A stretch of DNA of 64,000 nucleotides from Bacillota bacterium (GTDB taxonomy: Bacteria; Bacillota; Clostridia; Lachnospirales; Lachnospiraceae): positions 124,001 through 188,000 of the forward strand of contig JAEZMV010000001.1 of the NCBI GenBank assembly GCA_023414875.1, given 5' to 3'. The notes under the pieces are model-generated. The model was not told the DNA's origin. It searched no databases and worked only from the letters and a program-made list of their open reading frames with translations. This document shows, in pieces, positions 8,478 to 17,512 of this stretch. How positions within the stretch are numbered: position 1 is the stretch's first letter; each line of letters starts with the position of its first letter. The position numbers and the translations under genes are program-made.

Positions 8478-10391
8478 CTATACCTTCACGATTTCACCGA
8501 TATATTTACTTCGTGTAATCAGATAAAAGATACCCTGGGACATAAAATATACTGCAACCACAATAAAAGCATTGGACAGAAATTCTTTTATTATAGCATC
8601 TCCTCCGACGATAAATGTCATTAGATAAATCAGTGAAACTCCCAGGAAGGTACCAAAGAGTAAGGGCAGGAAGAATACAACTAAAAGCTCCTTACCTACG
8701 ATACTTCTCATCTCCTTATCGGTAATTCCGATTTTATACAGCTTCTTGAAGGTTACCTTGGCTTCGGAAAGCTCAGTGAATTGTTTAAAATAAAGTACAC
8801 TTCCCCCTGCTACAAAGAATAGGATTCCCATAACAGTTGATACAAACAGGAATACAGAATATCCGCTTTTGAGCTCCTCATAGGTATCTATAACTGATGT
8901 CACCTTAAGCTCGTTATCTCCCAACTCTGATCTTAAGGACTTTATAGTTGCCTCACTGTTCTTCCAATTCTTAAAATTAATCATATGATAGTAGCCAATG
9001 TTCTGATCCGTAACCTTATTCGATAACTTCTCATAATCCACATTGCTGATTACGATAATTGCGTCCGTCGGAAAGGAAGCTGTTCCTGTAATCCAGTCAC
9101 CTTTTCGGGAATCAATGAAATGATAGCTGTAATTATTATTTTCGTCGTAATATTCATGGGTACTCCCGGGTTCTATGCCATGATTGCCGGGCCGCCAGTC
9201 AATTACAATATTATATGCCTCGCCCTCTGCAACGACTAATTTATTTCCGGTAAGCTGATTATACTCCTCCTCAGAAATAACCGGTTTACAATTCTTAAGG
9301 TCATTTGAACTTTCCTTTGTACTGAGAAATATAAATTTCAGCGTCTTATTATCCTTAATCTCCTGTCCCTCCAAAATCTCGTCCAGGGTCCCCTCCGGAA
9401 GCTTATTGATGCCAGCGGTCTCAACATATTCCAGATGGTTTTTATCCATCTCGGCAATCGTCTCACTCAGACTGAACAGAGAAAAGGGCGATGCAACCAA
9501 AAATATTGTCATCGTACTTAACACACTAAGGATAAAGATTATCTTTTTGTTCTGATTAAATTTATGATGCAGTTCTGAAACAGTAAGTATATTCTTATGA
9601 TATAATCGGCTTTTTTTAATTAAATGCACAATCAGGTTTCCGCCGTTTGATAATGCAAGATAAACTCCCAAAAAGGCAGTAATCATATATATCATTAATA
9701 CTAAGGGATTTGAATTCAAGGCTTCATCATTTGCTATGATGATCAAAAACACCACTGACAAAACCATAATCAGAAGACCCAGCCCACCGAAGATCGGATC
9801 CAGCTTGTTATATTCCTTACCCTCACTTTTTCTGGCTTCCTTTAGTAGACTTGAGATATCTATTTTTCTCATTTTCAGAGAGGTTCTTGCCATTACGGTT
9901 ACAAAGATAAGAATAAATACTGCCAAAGTAAGCAAAAATGGCTGATAGTCTAACGAATATTTGATATCCTTAATATCCAGTAAACTTAATATTACCATCT
10001 GAAATAACCTTGAGAATAAAGTTCCTACCCCTATTCCGGTAAACAGAGAAGCCGAGCTAATCAGGATATTTTCCGTATTAATCAGCTTACGAAGCTCCTT
10101 TGCATTCATTCCCAGACTGATATAAACCCCAAACTCCTTGTTTCTACCTTTAATAAAGGCAGAATGTGCATAGTTGATAAAGAATACGGAGAATATGGCT
10201 ATGGATACCATGGTGATCGGGAAAATATACGTAAGCACATCTGCACCTTCCCTACCCTGTAATTCCTTGTTCATAATCAAGGTAGCATACATAAAGAACA
10301 ACATAATCGAAAAGCTACTGGACAAAAAATATGCAAAATACTTTTTCAAACTGCCCTTAAAATTTCTGATTACCACATCCTTAAAGGTCAT
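8478..10391 (-). CDS. BceB-like FtsX-type ABC permease, module B
   Basis: A 637-aa permease with the BceB layout. TM1 is near residues 20-40, then a group of TMs through about residue 300, a large extracellular domain of about 220 aa (roughly 310-530), and a terminal FtsX core. In BceAB-type systems this loop binds the antimicrobial peptide or its lipid target and the transporter frees the target. The ATG at 10391 is chosen because GGAGG lies 8 bases upstream; a GTG 9 bases earlier is too close to that RBS. It overlaps the ATPase end by 11 bases. The neighbouring BceS-like kinase supports a role in peptide-antibiotic resistance; the drug cannot be told from sequence. Confidence 0.88.
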   Translation of the reverse strand: MTFKDVVIRNFKGSLKKYFAYFLSSSFSIMLFFMYATLIMNKELQGREGADVLTYIFPITMVSIAIFSVFFINYAHSAFIKGRNKEFGVYISLGMNAKELRKLINTENILISSASLFTGIGVGTLFSRLFQMVILSLLDIKDIKYSLDYQPFLLTLAVFILIFVTVMARTSLKMRKIDISSLLKEARKSEGKEYNKLDPIFGGLGLLIMVLSVVFLIIIANDEALNSNPLVLMIYMITAFLGVYLALSNGGNLIVHLIKKSRLYHKNILTVSELHHKFNQNKKIIFILSVLSTMTIFLVASPFSLFSLSETIAEMDKNHLEYVETAGINKLPEGTLDEILEGQEIKDNKTLKFIFLSTKESSNDLKNCKPVISEEEYNQLTGNKLVVAEGEAYNIVIDWRPGNHGIEPGSTHEYYDENNNYSYHFIDSRKGDWITGTASFPTDAIIVISNVDYEKLSNKVTDQNIGYYHMINFKNWKNSEATIKSLRSELGDNELKVTSVIDTYEELKSGYSVFLFVSTVMGILFFVAGGSVLYFKQFTELSEAKVTFKKLYKIGITDKEMRSIVGKELLVVFFLPLLFGTFLGVSLIYLMTFIVGGDAIIKEFLSNAFIVVAVYFMSQGIFYLITRSKYIGEIVKV

Positions 10392-11145
10392 TGTTCTCAC
10401 CTCCGACGATTGCCTGGCAATCTAAAATTTGGTCAAAGAATTCTTTACGGCTACCTTTTCTAACAATATCCATAAATATCTTACCGTCTTTGATAAAAAT
10501 AACCTTTTTGCAGAAACTTGCTGCAAATACATCATGGGTTACGATTAATGCCGTTACGTTCCTCTCCTGATTAATTTTTTCAAAACAGGTCATGACCGCA
10601 TTTGCAGATTTGGAATCAAGGTTTCCTGTGGGCTCATCTGCAAATAAGAGGACCGGATCATTGACTAATGCTCGGCTAACGGCTGCTCTTTGCTGCTGAC
10701 CTCCTGATATCTGATAGGGGTGTTTTTCGGCAATCTGATCAATACCGAATAGCTTCATAATCTCCATTGATTTTTCATTCATAGAATTACTATTCTTCTT
10801 ATCCAGCACCATCGGCAGCATTACATTCTCCTGAAGTGTGAGGTTATCCAGAAGATTAAACTCCTGAAATACAAAACCTAATTTTCTTCTGCGAAATAAC
10901 GCCATCTCAAATTGATCCATTTGGTCAATCCGGTTTCCACAGATTTCAACGCTTCCTCCGGACGGTGTGGTAATTCCGCTGAGAATATTTATCAAGGTTG
11001 ATTTTCCACTTCCTGAGGGTCCCATGATTGCGATGAACTCACCCTCTTCTACCTGCAAATCAACTCCGTCCAATGCCTTTGTTGCATAATTTCCTTTATT
11101 CTCTCCATAAATCTTAGATAAATTAGTCGCTGTTAATACTGACAT
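10381..11145 (-). CDS. BceA-like ABC transporter ATPase, module B
   Basis: A 254-aa ATPase with Walker A GPSGSGKST, signature ISGGQQQR, Walker B LLFADEPTGNL and H-loop IVTHD. The start has AAGGAGG 8 bases upstream. It overlaps the permease by 11 bases and partners it. Between this gene and the kinase gene is a 119-bp gap with an inverted repeat at 11175-11194, so the transporter may have its own inducible promoter, as in classical Bce systems where the regulator activates bceAB. Confidence 0.92.
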   Translation of the reverse strand: MSVLTATNLSKIYGENKGNYATKALDGVDLQVEEGEFIAIMGPSGSGKSTLINILSGITTPSGGSVEICGNRIDQMDQFEMALFRRRKLGFVFQEFNLLDNLTLQENVMLPMVLDKKNSNSMNEKSMEIMKLFGIDQIAEKHPYQISGGQQQRAAVSRALVNDPVLLFADEPTGNLDSKSANAVMTCFEKINQERNVTALIVTHDVFAASFCKKVIFIKDGKIFMDIVRKGSRKEFFDQILDCQAIVGGENNDL

Positions 11146-11174
11146 ATCAAATCCTCCTTAAGACTTTCTTGGCT

Positions 11175-11194
11175 ATTACGATGTGCTTCGTAAT
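11175..11194. promoter_or_regulatory. Inverted repeat upstream of the BceA-like gene
   Basis: ATTACGA and TCGTAAT flank a 6-base centre in the leader of the transporter operon. BceR-type regulators bind inverted repeats upstream of their transporter genes, so this is a plausible operator; binding is inferred only. Confidence 0.4.
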
Positions 11195-11264
11195 TTCTAT
11201 TGATTTTATATGTCTATCATAATTCCTTTCATTATCTGCATCCATTGAATAAACTAATAAAACC

Positions 11265-12284
11265 TTACAGTTTTGCAAGGTATGAGATTGTTACCGAGGT
11301 TCCTTTCCCTACCTCGGAAGTGATCTTTAGCGTATGTCCAAGCAGTTTGCATACCTCCTTACAAAAATAAAGCCCTATTCCGCTGGACTGAAAACCCATT
11401 CTTCCATTATCTCCGGTGAAGAAAGGTTCACATACTTTTCCGAGATCATGCTCCGGAATTCCGATACCTTCATCCTTAATCGTTAGGATGATCTGCTTGT
11501 CCATCTTCTCTATGATAAAATAGATATTCTTCGAGGTACCCTCCTCGCTCTTCGAATACTTAACGCCATTGGAGATAATCTGATTAATCATCAAATCATT
11601 CCACTTCTTGTCCGATAAGATATCAGCTTCCGTAAGCTCAGTAATGATCTTTGGAAATACTCTATTATAGATAAAAAGACTCTTATTCTTATTAATGATA
11701 TGCTTTAACTCCTCCAAAAGATTGATCTTTTCCGGAATATAGTCCTTTGCAAAATCCTCCAAACGGATCATATTCAAAACCGCATCCAGATTTGTTAAAA
11801 GCTTTTTATTTTCCTCCTTTAACGCCTGCAACCCGGTTTGAGGTTCTATTTCCTTCTGCTCCATCCTCTGCAGCAGTATATCCGTAACTGTAATTGGTGT
11901 CTTCATATTATGTATCCACAAAGAAAGGAATCTCCTTTCCTTTTTTCTTTCATTCTCTGCTGAGGATAATTTACTTAGATAATCACCATGAAGCTTTAAA
12001 AACGCCTCACTCACTCTTTTATTAATGGACAAACTAAAATTACCCTGATAATCCTGATATTTGATCATATACTCCAAGCCCTTATAGAGCCTGTAATATT
12101 CCACCAGGCGAACCAGCATCCAGACGATATATACAAATAAAATAATAGATAGGGGATAAATAATCTCTATCTTTTTACCGAAATCTATATAATAAAATAA
12201 ACCGATTAAGAAACACCCGCTAAAGTAAGCAATACTATTCGTGATCTGATCCTTTAAAAAGCATTTTAACAGCTTAGTACCCAT
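11265..12284 (-). CDS. BceS-like intramembrane-sensing histidine kinase, module B
   Basis: A 339-aa kinase with two TM helices in the first 60 residues separated by almost no extracellular loop, which is the signature of intramembrane-sensing kinases that read the flux of their partner transporter. The H-box is WIHNMKTP, the N-box NQIISNGVKYS and the G-box GIGLYFCKEV. It lies 28 bases downstream of the regulator gene and upstream of the transporter. Length and topology match the BceS/PsdS type. Confidence 0.9.
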   Translation of the reverse strand: MGTKLLKCFLKDQITNSIAYFSGCFLIGLFYYIDFGKKIEIIYPLSIILFVYIVWMLVRLVEYYRLYKGLEYMIKYQDYQGNFSLSINKRVSEAFLKLHGDYLSKLSSAENERKKERRFLSLWIHNMKTPITVTDILLQRMEQKEIEPQTGLQALKEENKKLLTNLDAVLNMIRLEDFAKDYIPEKINLLEELKHIINKNKSLFIYNRVFPKIITELTEADILSDKKWNDLMINQIISNGVKYSKSEEGTSKNIYFIIEKMDKQIILTIKDEGIGIPEHDLGKVCEPFFTGDNGRMGFQSSGIGLYFCKEVCKLLGHTLKITSEVGKGTSVTISYLAKL

Positions 12285-12312
12285 CCTGCTTATCCACCCC
12301 TCTTACTAGGTT

Positions 12313-13011
12313 CTATCCGATATTGCTTGCATCAAACAAATACCCTGCACCACGTTTGGTTTTAATCACATCTTCAATCCCCAGACTTGACAGCTTATTC
12401 TTTACTCTCGTTACATTTACTGTCAGGGTATTATCATCGACAAAGCTGCTTTCATCCCATATCTCCTCTAACAACTCTTCTCTAGATAATACGATATTCT
12501 TATTCTGCAAAAATTTCTTTAATAATTTATATTCGTTTTTACTAAGCTCTTCTGTTTTAGCTCCATATGATATCTTAAAGCTCGCGTTATCCAAAACGAT
12601 ACCCTGTACCGTAATTTCCTTGCTGCTCTCATTGCTACCTGCATAATCTCCATAAAGTCTTCGAAATAATGCGTTGACCTTTGCCATCAACACCTGAATA
12701 TTGAAGGGCTTTACGATATATTCATCTGCCCCAAGCTCCATGCTGAGGATTTGATCCATATCACTGTTCCTTGCCGAGGTTATGATAATCGGAATATTAG
12801 AGTGCTTACGAAATATTCTGCAATAATAATTACCGTCATAATATGGAAGATTAATATCCAGTAGTACTAATTGGGGGGCAAGCTTTACGAACTGTTCCTC
12901 AATATTTCGAAACTCTTCTACAGCATATACCTCATAATCATACCCCGATAATACTTCAATCATTTGATTTCTAAGCTCGATATCATCTTCTATTAACATA
13001 ATCTTCGACAT
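12313..13011 (-). CDS. BceR-like OmpR-family response regulator, module B
   Basis: About 232 aa. The receiver carries acidic IEDD, phospho-acceptor LLDINLP, the SARN switch and Lys in IVKPFN. The winged-helix effector ends DVIKTKRGAGYLF. The start with GGAGG 6 bases upstream is used instead of an ATG 12 bases earlier that overlaps the RBS. It heads the module B genes. The predicted regulon is the adjacent bceAB-like pair. Confidence 0.9.
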   Translation of the reverse strand: MSKIMLIEDDIELRNQMIEVLSGYDYEVYAVEEFRNIEEQFVKLAPQLVLLDINLPYYDGNYYCRIFRKHSNIPIIITSARNSDMDQILSMELGADEYIVKPFNIQVLMAKVNALFRRLYGDYAGSNESSKEITVQGIVLDNASFKISYGAKTEELSKNEYKLLKKFLQNKNIVLSREELLEEIWDESSFVDDNTLTVNVTRVKNKLSSLGIEDVIKTKRGAGYLFDASNIG

Positions 13012-13132
13012 AGCAGCCTCCATATAAAATCATCTTAATGCTCCTAAAACTGTTACTCACAAATATCATAATACATAATCCACAAAATGACAATAGATGG
13101 GAGCTTACATGAGTTCTTTGGGTACATCTACT

Positions 13133-13357
13133 GTTACTGTTCACACCCAATGTCATTTCTCACTTAATTGCATTACGTAGCGGTACATAAGGTTCTAAAA
13201 AACAGAACCTAAGTACCGACGCATGCAAATACTCACCATGGGAATCATTTCCCACTAGCCTTATGATTTAGACTCAGAATAGGCTGAACTGTAATATTTT
13301 TATTGTATATTATTTTATATATTTCTTAACTTAATGATATTGGGTATGAACAGTAAT
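13133..13357. repeat. Palindromic element with 17-bp terminal inverted repeats and the shared hairpin core
   Basis: Ends 13135-13151 (TACTGTTCACACCCAAT) and 13339-13355 form an inverted repeat with one mismatch; similarity extends a few bases outward. The centre at 13175-13221 repeats the hairpin core of the 6028-6310 element: CGTAG, GGTAC, AGGTTCT, AGAACCT, GTACC. The outer arms differ from those of the 6028 element. It fills most of the 450-base gap between the module B regulator gene and the ABC exporter terminator. Confidence 0.65.
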
Positions 13358-13375
13358 CATCTACTTTATCCAAAA

Positions 13376-13408
13376 AAGAAGATTGAAGTTAACCGCTTCA
13401 ATCTTCTT
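13376..13408 (-). terminator. Terminator after the ABC exporter pair
   Basis: A perfect hairpin with arms AAGAAGATTGAAG and complement and a 7-base loop is followed on the minus strand by TTTTTT. Confidence 0.88.
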
Positions 13409-13459
13409 CCTATTATATATTTCAAACGACATATAACTCTCATCTATCATTGGTATCCG

Positions 13460-15076
13460 CTAATAAATAGTCCTCTTAACAGTTAGCACCCTGTCATATA
13501 GCTCTCTGGTGTCCTTAAAAATTACATGGCTAACGTTAATCACCGTAATATCCTTCAGACCAAGAATTGTTTTTTCAATTTCTCTTGCCCGCTCCATATC
13601 GAGGGAAGCAAACGCCTCATCCATAAATAGTATGCTGGCTTTGTTTAACAAGGCTCTTGCGATTACAATTCTGCTTCTTTCTCCGCCCGATATATTTTTT
13701 CCGTTATCATAAATAATAGAATCTAACCCCTCCGGTTTTTGCTTTATAAAATCCGTCAGGCCGGCGGCATCAATAGCTTTATTGATTTCATCCTCGCTAT
13801 ATTCCTTATATAACGTGATATTATTCCTGATCGTATCTTCGAAGATAAATACCTGCTGCTCGATATTGGCAACGAGCTTAAAATATTGATCCCTTTTTAC
13901 ATCCCGAAGATCATTCCCATCAATCATTATCTTTCCTCCGGAAGGGTTGAAATACTTTCTGAACAGCTTCAATAAGGTTGATTTTCCGCCACCGCTGGGA
14001 CCAACGATGAGGTATTTTCCGTTCTTTTTCACCCGGAGATTAACATCTGATAATATCTGCTGCTCACCATCCTCATAGCAAAACTGAACCTCCTGGAAGG
14101 TAATTTCATTTTTAAACTCCGGCAAATCAACCGTTTCCACATAGGTATCCGAATTCTCTAAGGTCTTCTCAATCTTACGGATCAGGTCTCCGGTTGTGAA
14201 CAGCTTTGGCAGGCTCTCACTAACCTCAAGTAAAGGAAACATCATTCGTTGGACACCCTCAACCACCAGCAGCAGACCTCCCGCGCTAATATTACCGGAT
14301 ACAGCGAGATATCCGATACCGCAGATTACACCGTAGAGGGATCCACTCATGAATAAATTCTCTGAGGCATAGATAAAGGATAGCATCCTTTCTATTAGAA
14401 AACCCTTCTGTTGTATCTCCTCACTCTTTGTATAGTAATCCTCCGTTACCTTTTCCTGTAGATTATAATTCTTAACAATATGGAAGGCTGACAGTATCTC
14501 TTTGATATAAGAGGTATAGCCGTCAAACAGATCACTGCGTTCCTTGTAAGCCTTTTTTGTAGGCTTGGAGGTGAAGACTGAAAGAAGGATATTTACGACA
14601 ATAATAACTAAGGCAAGTAGGATCATCCTTGCGTCTACTGTGGTTAGCAGCCAGATACCTACAAGAAACTTTACAATCCCATTGAACAATGTATATATCC
14701 CGGTGATTAAACTATCTTCCAAAGTATTGAAATCATTAGTCATGGCAGAGATATATTTTGCGTTATTTTCCTTATGAAATTCTGCAATATTCTTTTTAAA
14801 TACCTTCCTAATATAATATTTTTTAAGAAGGACGTTTGCTTTTCTTTTATACAGATTATTAACCATTGCAACCAGGATGCCGATTGGAACCAGGGAAGCT
14901 GCAAGGAGTATAACCCAAGGCGCTTGCTGCTTCAGAAGCTGCATGTTACCCTTCAATGCATAATCTAGGAGCTTCATCATTCGAAGCATTACATAACCAT
15001 CGATAATGGAGTATATCACAGCAACTACCATCGCTAAAAGAAGATATGGCCATACTTTATAGTATTTTTTTAGCAT
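13460..15076 (-). CDS. ABC exporter half-transporter (second subunit)
   Basis: A 538-aa fused membrane and ATPase half-transporter. About six TM helices lie in residues 1-290. The nucleotide-binding domain has Walker A GPSGGGKST, signature ISGGERSR, Walker B LFMDEAFASLD with the catalytic Glu, and H-loop NVSHV. Its ATG overlaps the stop of the 15070 gene by 7 bases (ATGCTAA), so the two halves are coupled and probably form a heterodimer. Such pairs export peptides, lipids or drugs. A 50-codon gene lies upstream, raising the possibility of a peptide substrate, but nothing in sequence proves it. Confidence 0.88.
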   Translation of the reverse strand: MLKKYYKVWPYLLLAMVVAVIYSIIDGYVMLRMMKLLDYALKGNMQLLKQQAPWVILLAASLVPIGILVAMVNNLYKRKANVLLKKYYIRKVFKKNIAEFHKENNAKYISAMTNDFNTLEDSLITGIYTLFNGIVKFLVGIWLLTTVDARMILLALVIIVVNILLSVFTSKPTKKAYKERSDLFDGYTSYIKEILSAFHIVKNYNLQEKVTEDYYTKSEEIQQKGFLIERMLSFIYASENLFMSGSLYGVICGIGYLAVSGNISAGGLLLVVEGVQRMMFPLLEVSESLPKLFTTGDLIRKIEKTLENSDTYVETVDLPEFKNEITFQEVQFCYEDGEQQILSDVNLRVKKNGKYLIVGPSGGGKSTLLKLFRKYFNPSGGKIMIDGNDLRDVKRDQYFKLVANIEQQVFIFEDTIRNNITLYKEYSEDEINKAIDAAGLTDFIKQKPEGLDSIIYDNGKNISGGERSRIVIARALLNKASILFMDEAFASLDMERAREIEKTILGLKDITVINVSHVIFKDTRELYDRVLTVKRTIY

Positions 15077-16719
15077 GTTATCACCTCGTTAAAATAATCC
15101 TTGGCAGGGTAGCTGTGAACGGCTCCATTCTTAATCTCAATCACATAATCATAATTCTCAGTGACGCCTTCATAAAATCTATGACTAATCGCAATAACCG
15201 TATTGTCCAGCTCCAGGAATACCTTCTCAATTTCTCTTCCCAAATCTGCGTTTAAACTGGAGGTTCCCTCGTCCACAAATAAAATCTCAGCATTTTTTGC
15301 AATCGCTCTGGCAATGGAGATTCTCTGTCGTTGCCCTCCCGATAAATTCTTCCCGTTCTCCGTCAATCTTTCCTCAATTCCGCTCTTTTTTTCTTCCAGA
15401 ATAGTATTTAATCCACAAACCTCGACAGCATAATTGATTTGCTCCACAGGAATGTCTTTATATAGACTAATATTGTTCTTAATTGTATCCTCAAATAAGA
15501 AAACATCTTGATAGATGAAGGCTACCTTCTCATGAAAGGATTTTTCCAAGATCTCTCTGTAATCAATACCGTCAACGGTAATTTTACCTTCAAAGTCATC
15601 ATATACCATTGCGAGCAGGTTCATAAGTGTAGTTTTTCCAGCCCCGCTAACCCCTTTGATCAGATATTTCTTTCCCTTCTCAATCATAAAGGAGGCGTCC
15701 CTTAGAATTTGCTTCTGATCGTAAGAAAAATTCACCTGCGACACTTCTATTCTTTCTTCAAATTTAAATTCCTGTGTACCCTTCCCGATGTTCACAGTGT
15801 TTTCCTCAGGCTTCGCTATTTTATTATAGATACTTATCGAAGCTTTCATCTGATTCCACATAGGAAATGCTTCGATCAAGTAATTGCTGATTGAACTGCT
15901 AAGCTGAAAGATGAAGCCTGCTGCCGCCAGCGAAAGTGCTCCCTGCATCTCATATCCCAGATAAATTACAACAGAAACTGATACTGCAAAGGCAAGTATA
16001 CGAATGACATTACGCTGAAGCTCGGTAAATACATTCGCTTGATACTTTCGTTTCTCCAGGCGTTTTATAGTTCCGATGCTTTTTTTCAGGAATTTATCCT
16101 CAATATTATTCAGTTTCAAGATCTCAATTCCATTAAAGGTATTGGACATATCCGTGGTAAACAACTCATTTGTTGTTGAAACACTCTGCTCCAGTGCCGT
16201 TGTTTTCTTTGTAAAAAAACTTGCCAGAATAAACAAAAGAACCGAGAAGCCGAACATGGCAATCGCCAGCTTATAATCCAGTACGATCAAAGCCAGCAAA
16301 GATAAGACAAACATTATGATATTAATCATGAAATTAAGCAGACTGTAAAAAAATCTATGTTCAAAGGTATTTACATCATTAATCAAGTTCGATATGTAGA
16401 CTTCCTTAGATTTCTGAGAGTATTGCTTAAACGGCATATTGATAATTTTATCAAATGCCATCTTTCTGACGTCCAGGATCGTATCCCTCATATATCTGAT
16501 TCGAAGCATTCGAGAGATCAGGAAATTAATCGGTGAATATATGATAAAGATAATCGTAACGATAACCACTGTTTTATAATACGTTACCTCCGCTTTTTCA
16601 ACTGCACCAAGAATTAAGGCAAAGATCGCCATCTGTGCAAAATGATCAATTACAAATTGGAAGGTCGCAATCACATATAGTATGAATTTGACTTTCCGCT
16701 TGAATAATAGTTCCTTCAT
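15070..16719 (-). CDS. ABC exporter half-transporter (first subunit)
   Basis: A 549-aa half-transporter: about six TM helices in residues 15-290, then an ATPase domain with Walker A GVSGAGKTT, signature LSGGQRQR, Walker B LFVDEGTSSLN with Glu, and H-loop AISHR. Both subunits of the pair retain the catalytic Glu, unlike many heterodimeric exporters where one site is degenerate. GAGGAG precedes the ATG. There is no peptidase C39 domain, so it is not a leader-cleaving bacteriocin exporter. Confidence 0.88.
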   Translation of the reverse strand: MKELLFKRKVKFILYVIATFQFVIDHFAQMAIFALILGAVEKAEVTYYKTVVIVTIIFIIYSPINFLISRMLRIRYMRDTILDVRKMAFDKIINMPFKQYSQKSKEVYISNLINDVNTFEHRFFYSLLNFMINIIMFVLSLLALIVLDYKLAIAMFGFSVLLFILASFFTKKTTALEQSVSTTNELFTTDMSNTFNGIEILKLNNIEDKFLKKSIGTIKRLEKRKYQANVFTELQRNVIRILAFAVSVSVVIYLGYEMQGALSLAAAGFIFQLSSSISNYLIEAFPMWNQMKASISIYNKIAKPEENTVNIGKGTQEFKFEERIEVSQVNFSYDQKQILRDASFMIEKGKKYLIKGVSGAGKTTLMNLLAMVYDDFEGKITVDGIDYREILEKSFHEKVAFIYQDVFLFEDTIKNNISLYKDIPVEQINYAVEVCGLNTILEEKKSGIEERLTENGKNLSGGQRQRISIARAIAKNAEILFVDEGTSSLNADLGREIEKVFLELDNTVIAISHRFYEGVTENYDYVIEIKNGAVHSYPAKDYFNEVITC

Positions 16720-16831
16720 AACATCTCCTCATAAAAAGTAAGTATTTTCTAATTGATTATAACACACGAAGCCTGAAAGTAAATTAAAAATAAATTAATT
16801 TAATCCTGTTACTGTGTGATATGAATCATCT

Positions 16832-16860
16832 AAAACATGCACCGACGTAGTGCACGTTTT
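16832..16860. repeat. Hairpin between small gene and exporter genes
   Basis: Arms AAAACATGCAC and GTGCACGTTTT pair around CGACGTA. It lies about 110 bases upstream of the exporter start and may be part of its leader. Confidence 0.4.
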
Positions 16861-16886
16861 GTTGGACATATGGCGTATTATAATAA

Positions 16887-16913
16887 TAAAGCTGAGATTA
16901 ACTCTCAGCTTTA
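16887..16913 (-). terminator. Hairpin overlapping the stop codon of the 50-codon gene
   Basis: AAAGCTGAGA and TCTCAGCTTT pair around a 5-base loop containing the stop codon, followed on the minus strand by ATTATTATAAT. It could end or attenuate transcription before the exporter genes. Confidence 0.55.
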
Positions 16914-17050
16914 TCCTTATGTTGGTATGCAATTAATACAACATCTTTACTGGTTTTAGAGCATAGCGCTTGCTCTAGCTTTGTGATTTCAGTTAAATCT
17001 TCTTCGGTGATATCTGCCACCTTGTATTCGGAGAAATCCTGTAATTCCAT
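16898..17050 (-). CDS. Small 50-aa protein upstream of ABC exporters, function unknown
   Basis: An open frame starting MELQDFSEYKVADITEEDL and ending VLIAYQHKDKAES, with an optimal AGGAGG 8 bases before the ATG. It is acidic in the first half and has one Cys near residue 30. It is soluble, with no signal peptide or double-Gly leader site seen. Its gene ends in a hairpin about 180 bases upstream of the paired exporter genes on the same strand. It might be a small regulatory or helper protein, or an exported peptide precursor. I do not recognise its family. The RBS and codon pattern argue it is real. Confidence 0.6.
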   Translation of the reverse strand: MELQDFSEYKVADITEEDLTEITKLEQALCSKTSKDVVLIAYQHKDKAES

Positions 17051-17231
17051 CAATAAAACCTCCTGTTATAATGATCAAGCTTAATGGCAAATTACAAACT
17101 CACATATTGCTATATCCTCTTAGTTTCGTAATTTAATTATATTATTGCCAAGTATAGGAAGTAATATTTAATGTAATAAAAAATCGTCGGGTTAAATCAA
17201 ACTGATTCATATCTGCTTTTATATTCGTTTC

Positions 17232-17489
17232 TTATTTTTTCTCTTTTCGTTTGCGGACACATTCTGCCAGCAGATATTCTATTTGTCCGTTAATGGAGCG
17301 AAAATCATCTTCTGCCCAGACAGCCAATTCATTCCAAAGGCCCGGTGAAAGCCGAAGAAGAATTTGCTTCTTCGATTTTTCTTTTTCCTTAAGAGCTTTC
17401 TCTTTGGCTAGAATCTCTTGTTCCATTTCCCTGATTCTATCCAGCCTGGATAACAGCTTTTCTTCCTTGCTTTCTATTTTTTCTTCCAT
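17232..17489 (-). CDS. Ribbon-helix-helix-type protein with N-terminal coiled coil
   Basis: 85 aa. The first 40 residues form a charged heptad-like coiled coil. The second half, KKQILLRLSPGLWNELAVWA followed by FRSINGQIEYLL, has the beta-strand, helix, helix pattern of Arc/CopG-like DNA-binding proteins; the RSINGQIEYLL tail is typical. It lies 23 bases downstream of the SPFH gene, in the same transcript. It could autoregulate the operon or act as an antitoxin-like protein; no toxin gene is adjacent. Confidence 0.75.
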   Translation of the reverse strand: MEEKIESKEEKLLSRLDRIREMEQEILAKEKALKEKEKSKKQILLRLSPGLWNELAVWAEDDFRSINGQIEYLLAECVRKRKEKK

Positions 17490-17512
17490 ATCTCACGACC
17501 TTTTTATTAAGA

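Noticed and set aside
13460..17050. Lanthipeptide or other bacteriocin cluster
   Set aside because: No modification enzyme, C39 peptidase, double-Gly leader or Cys/Ser/Thr-rich core is present beside the exporters.
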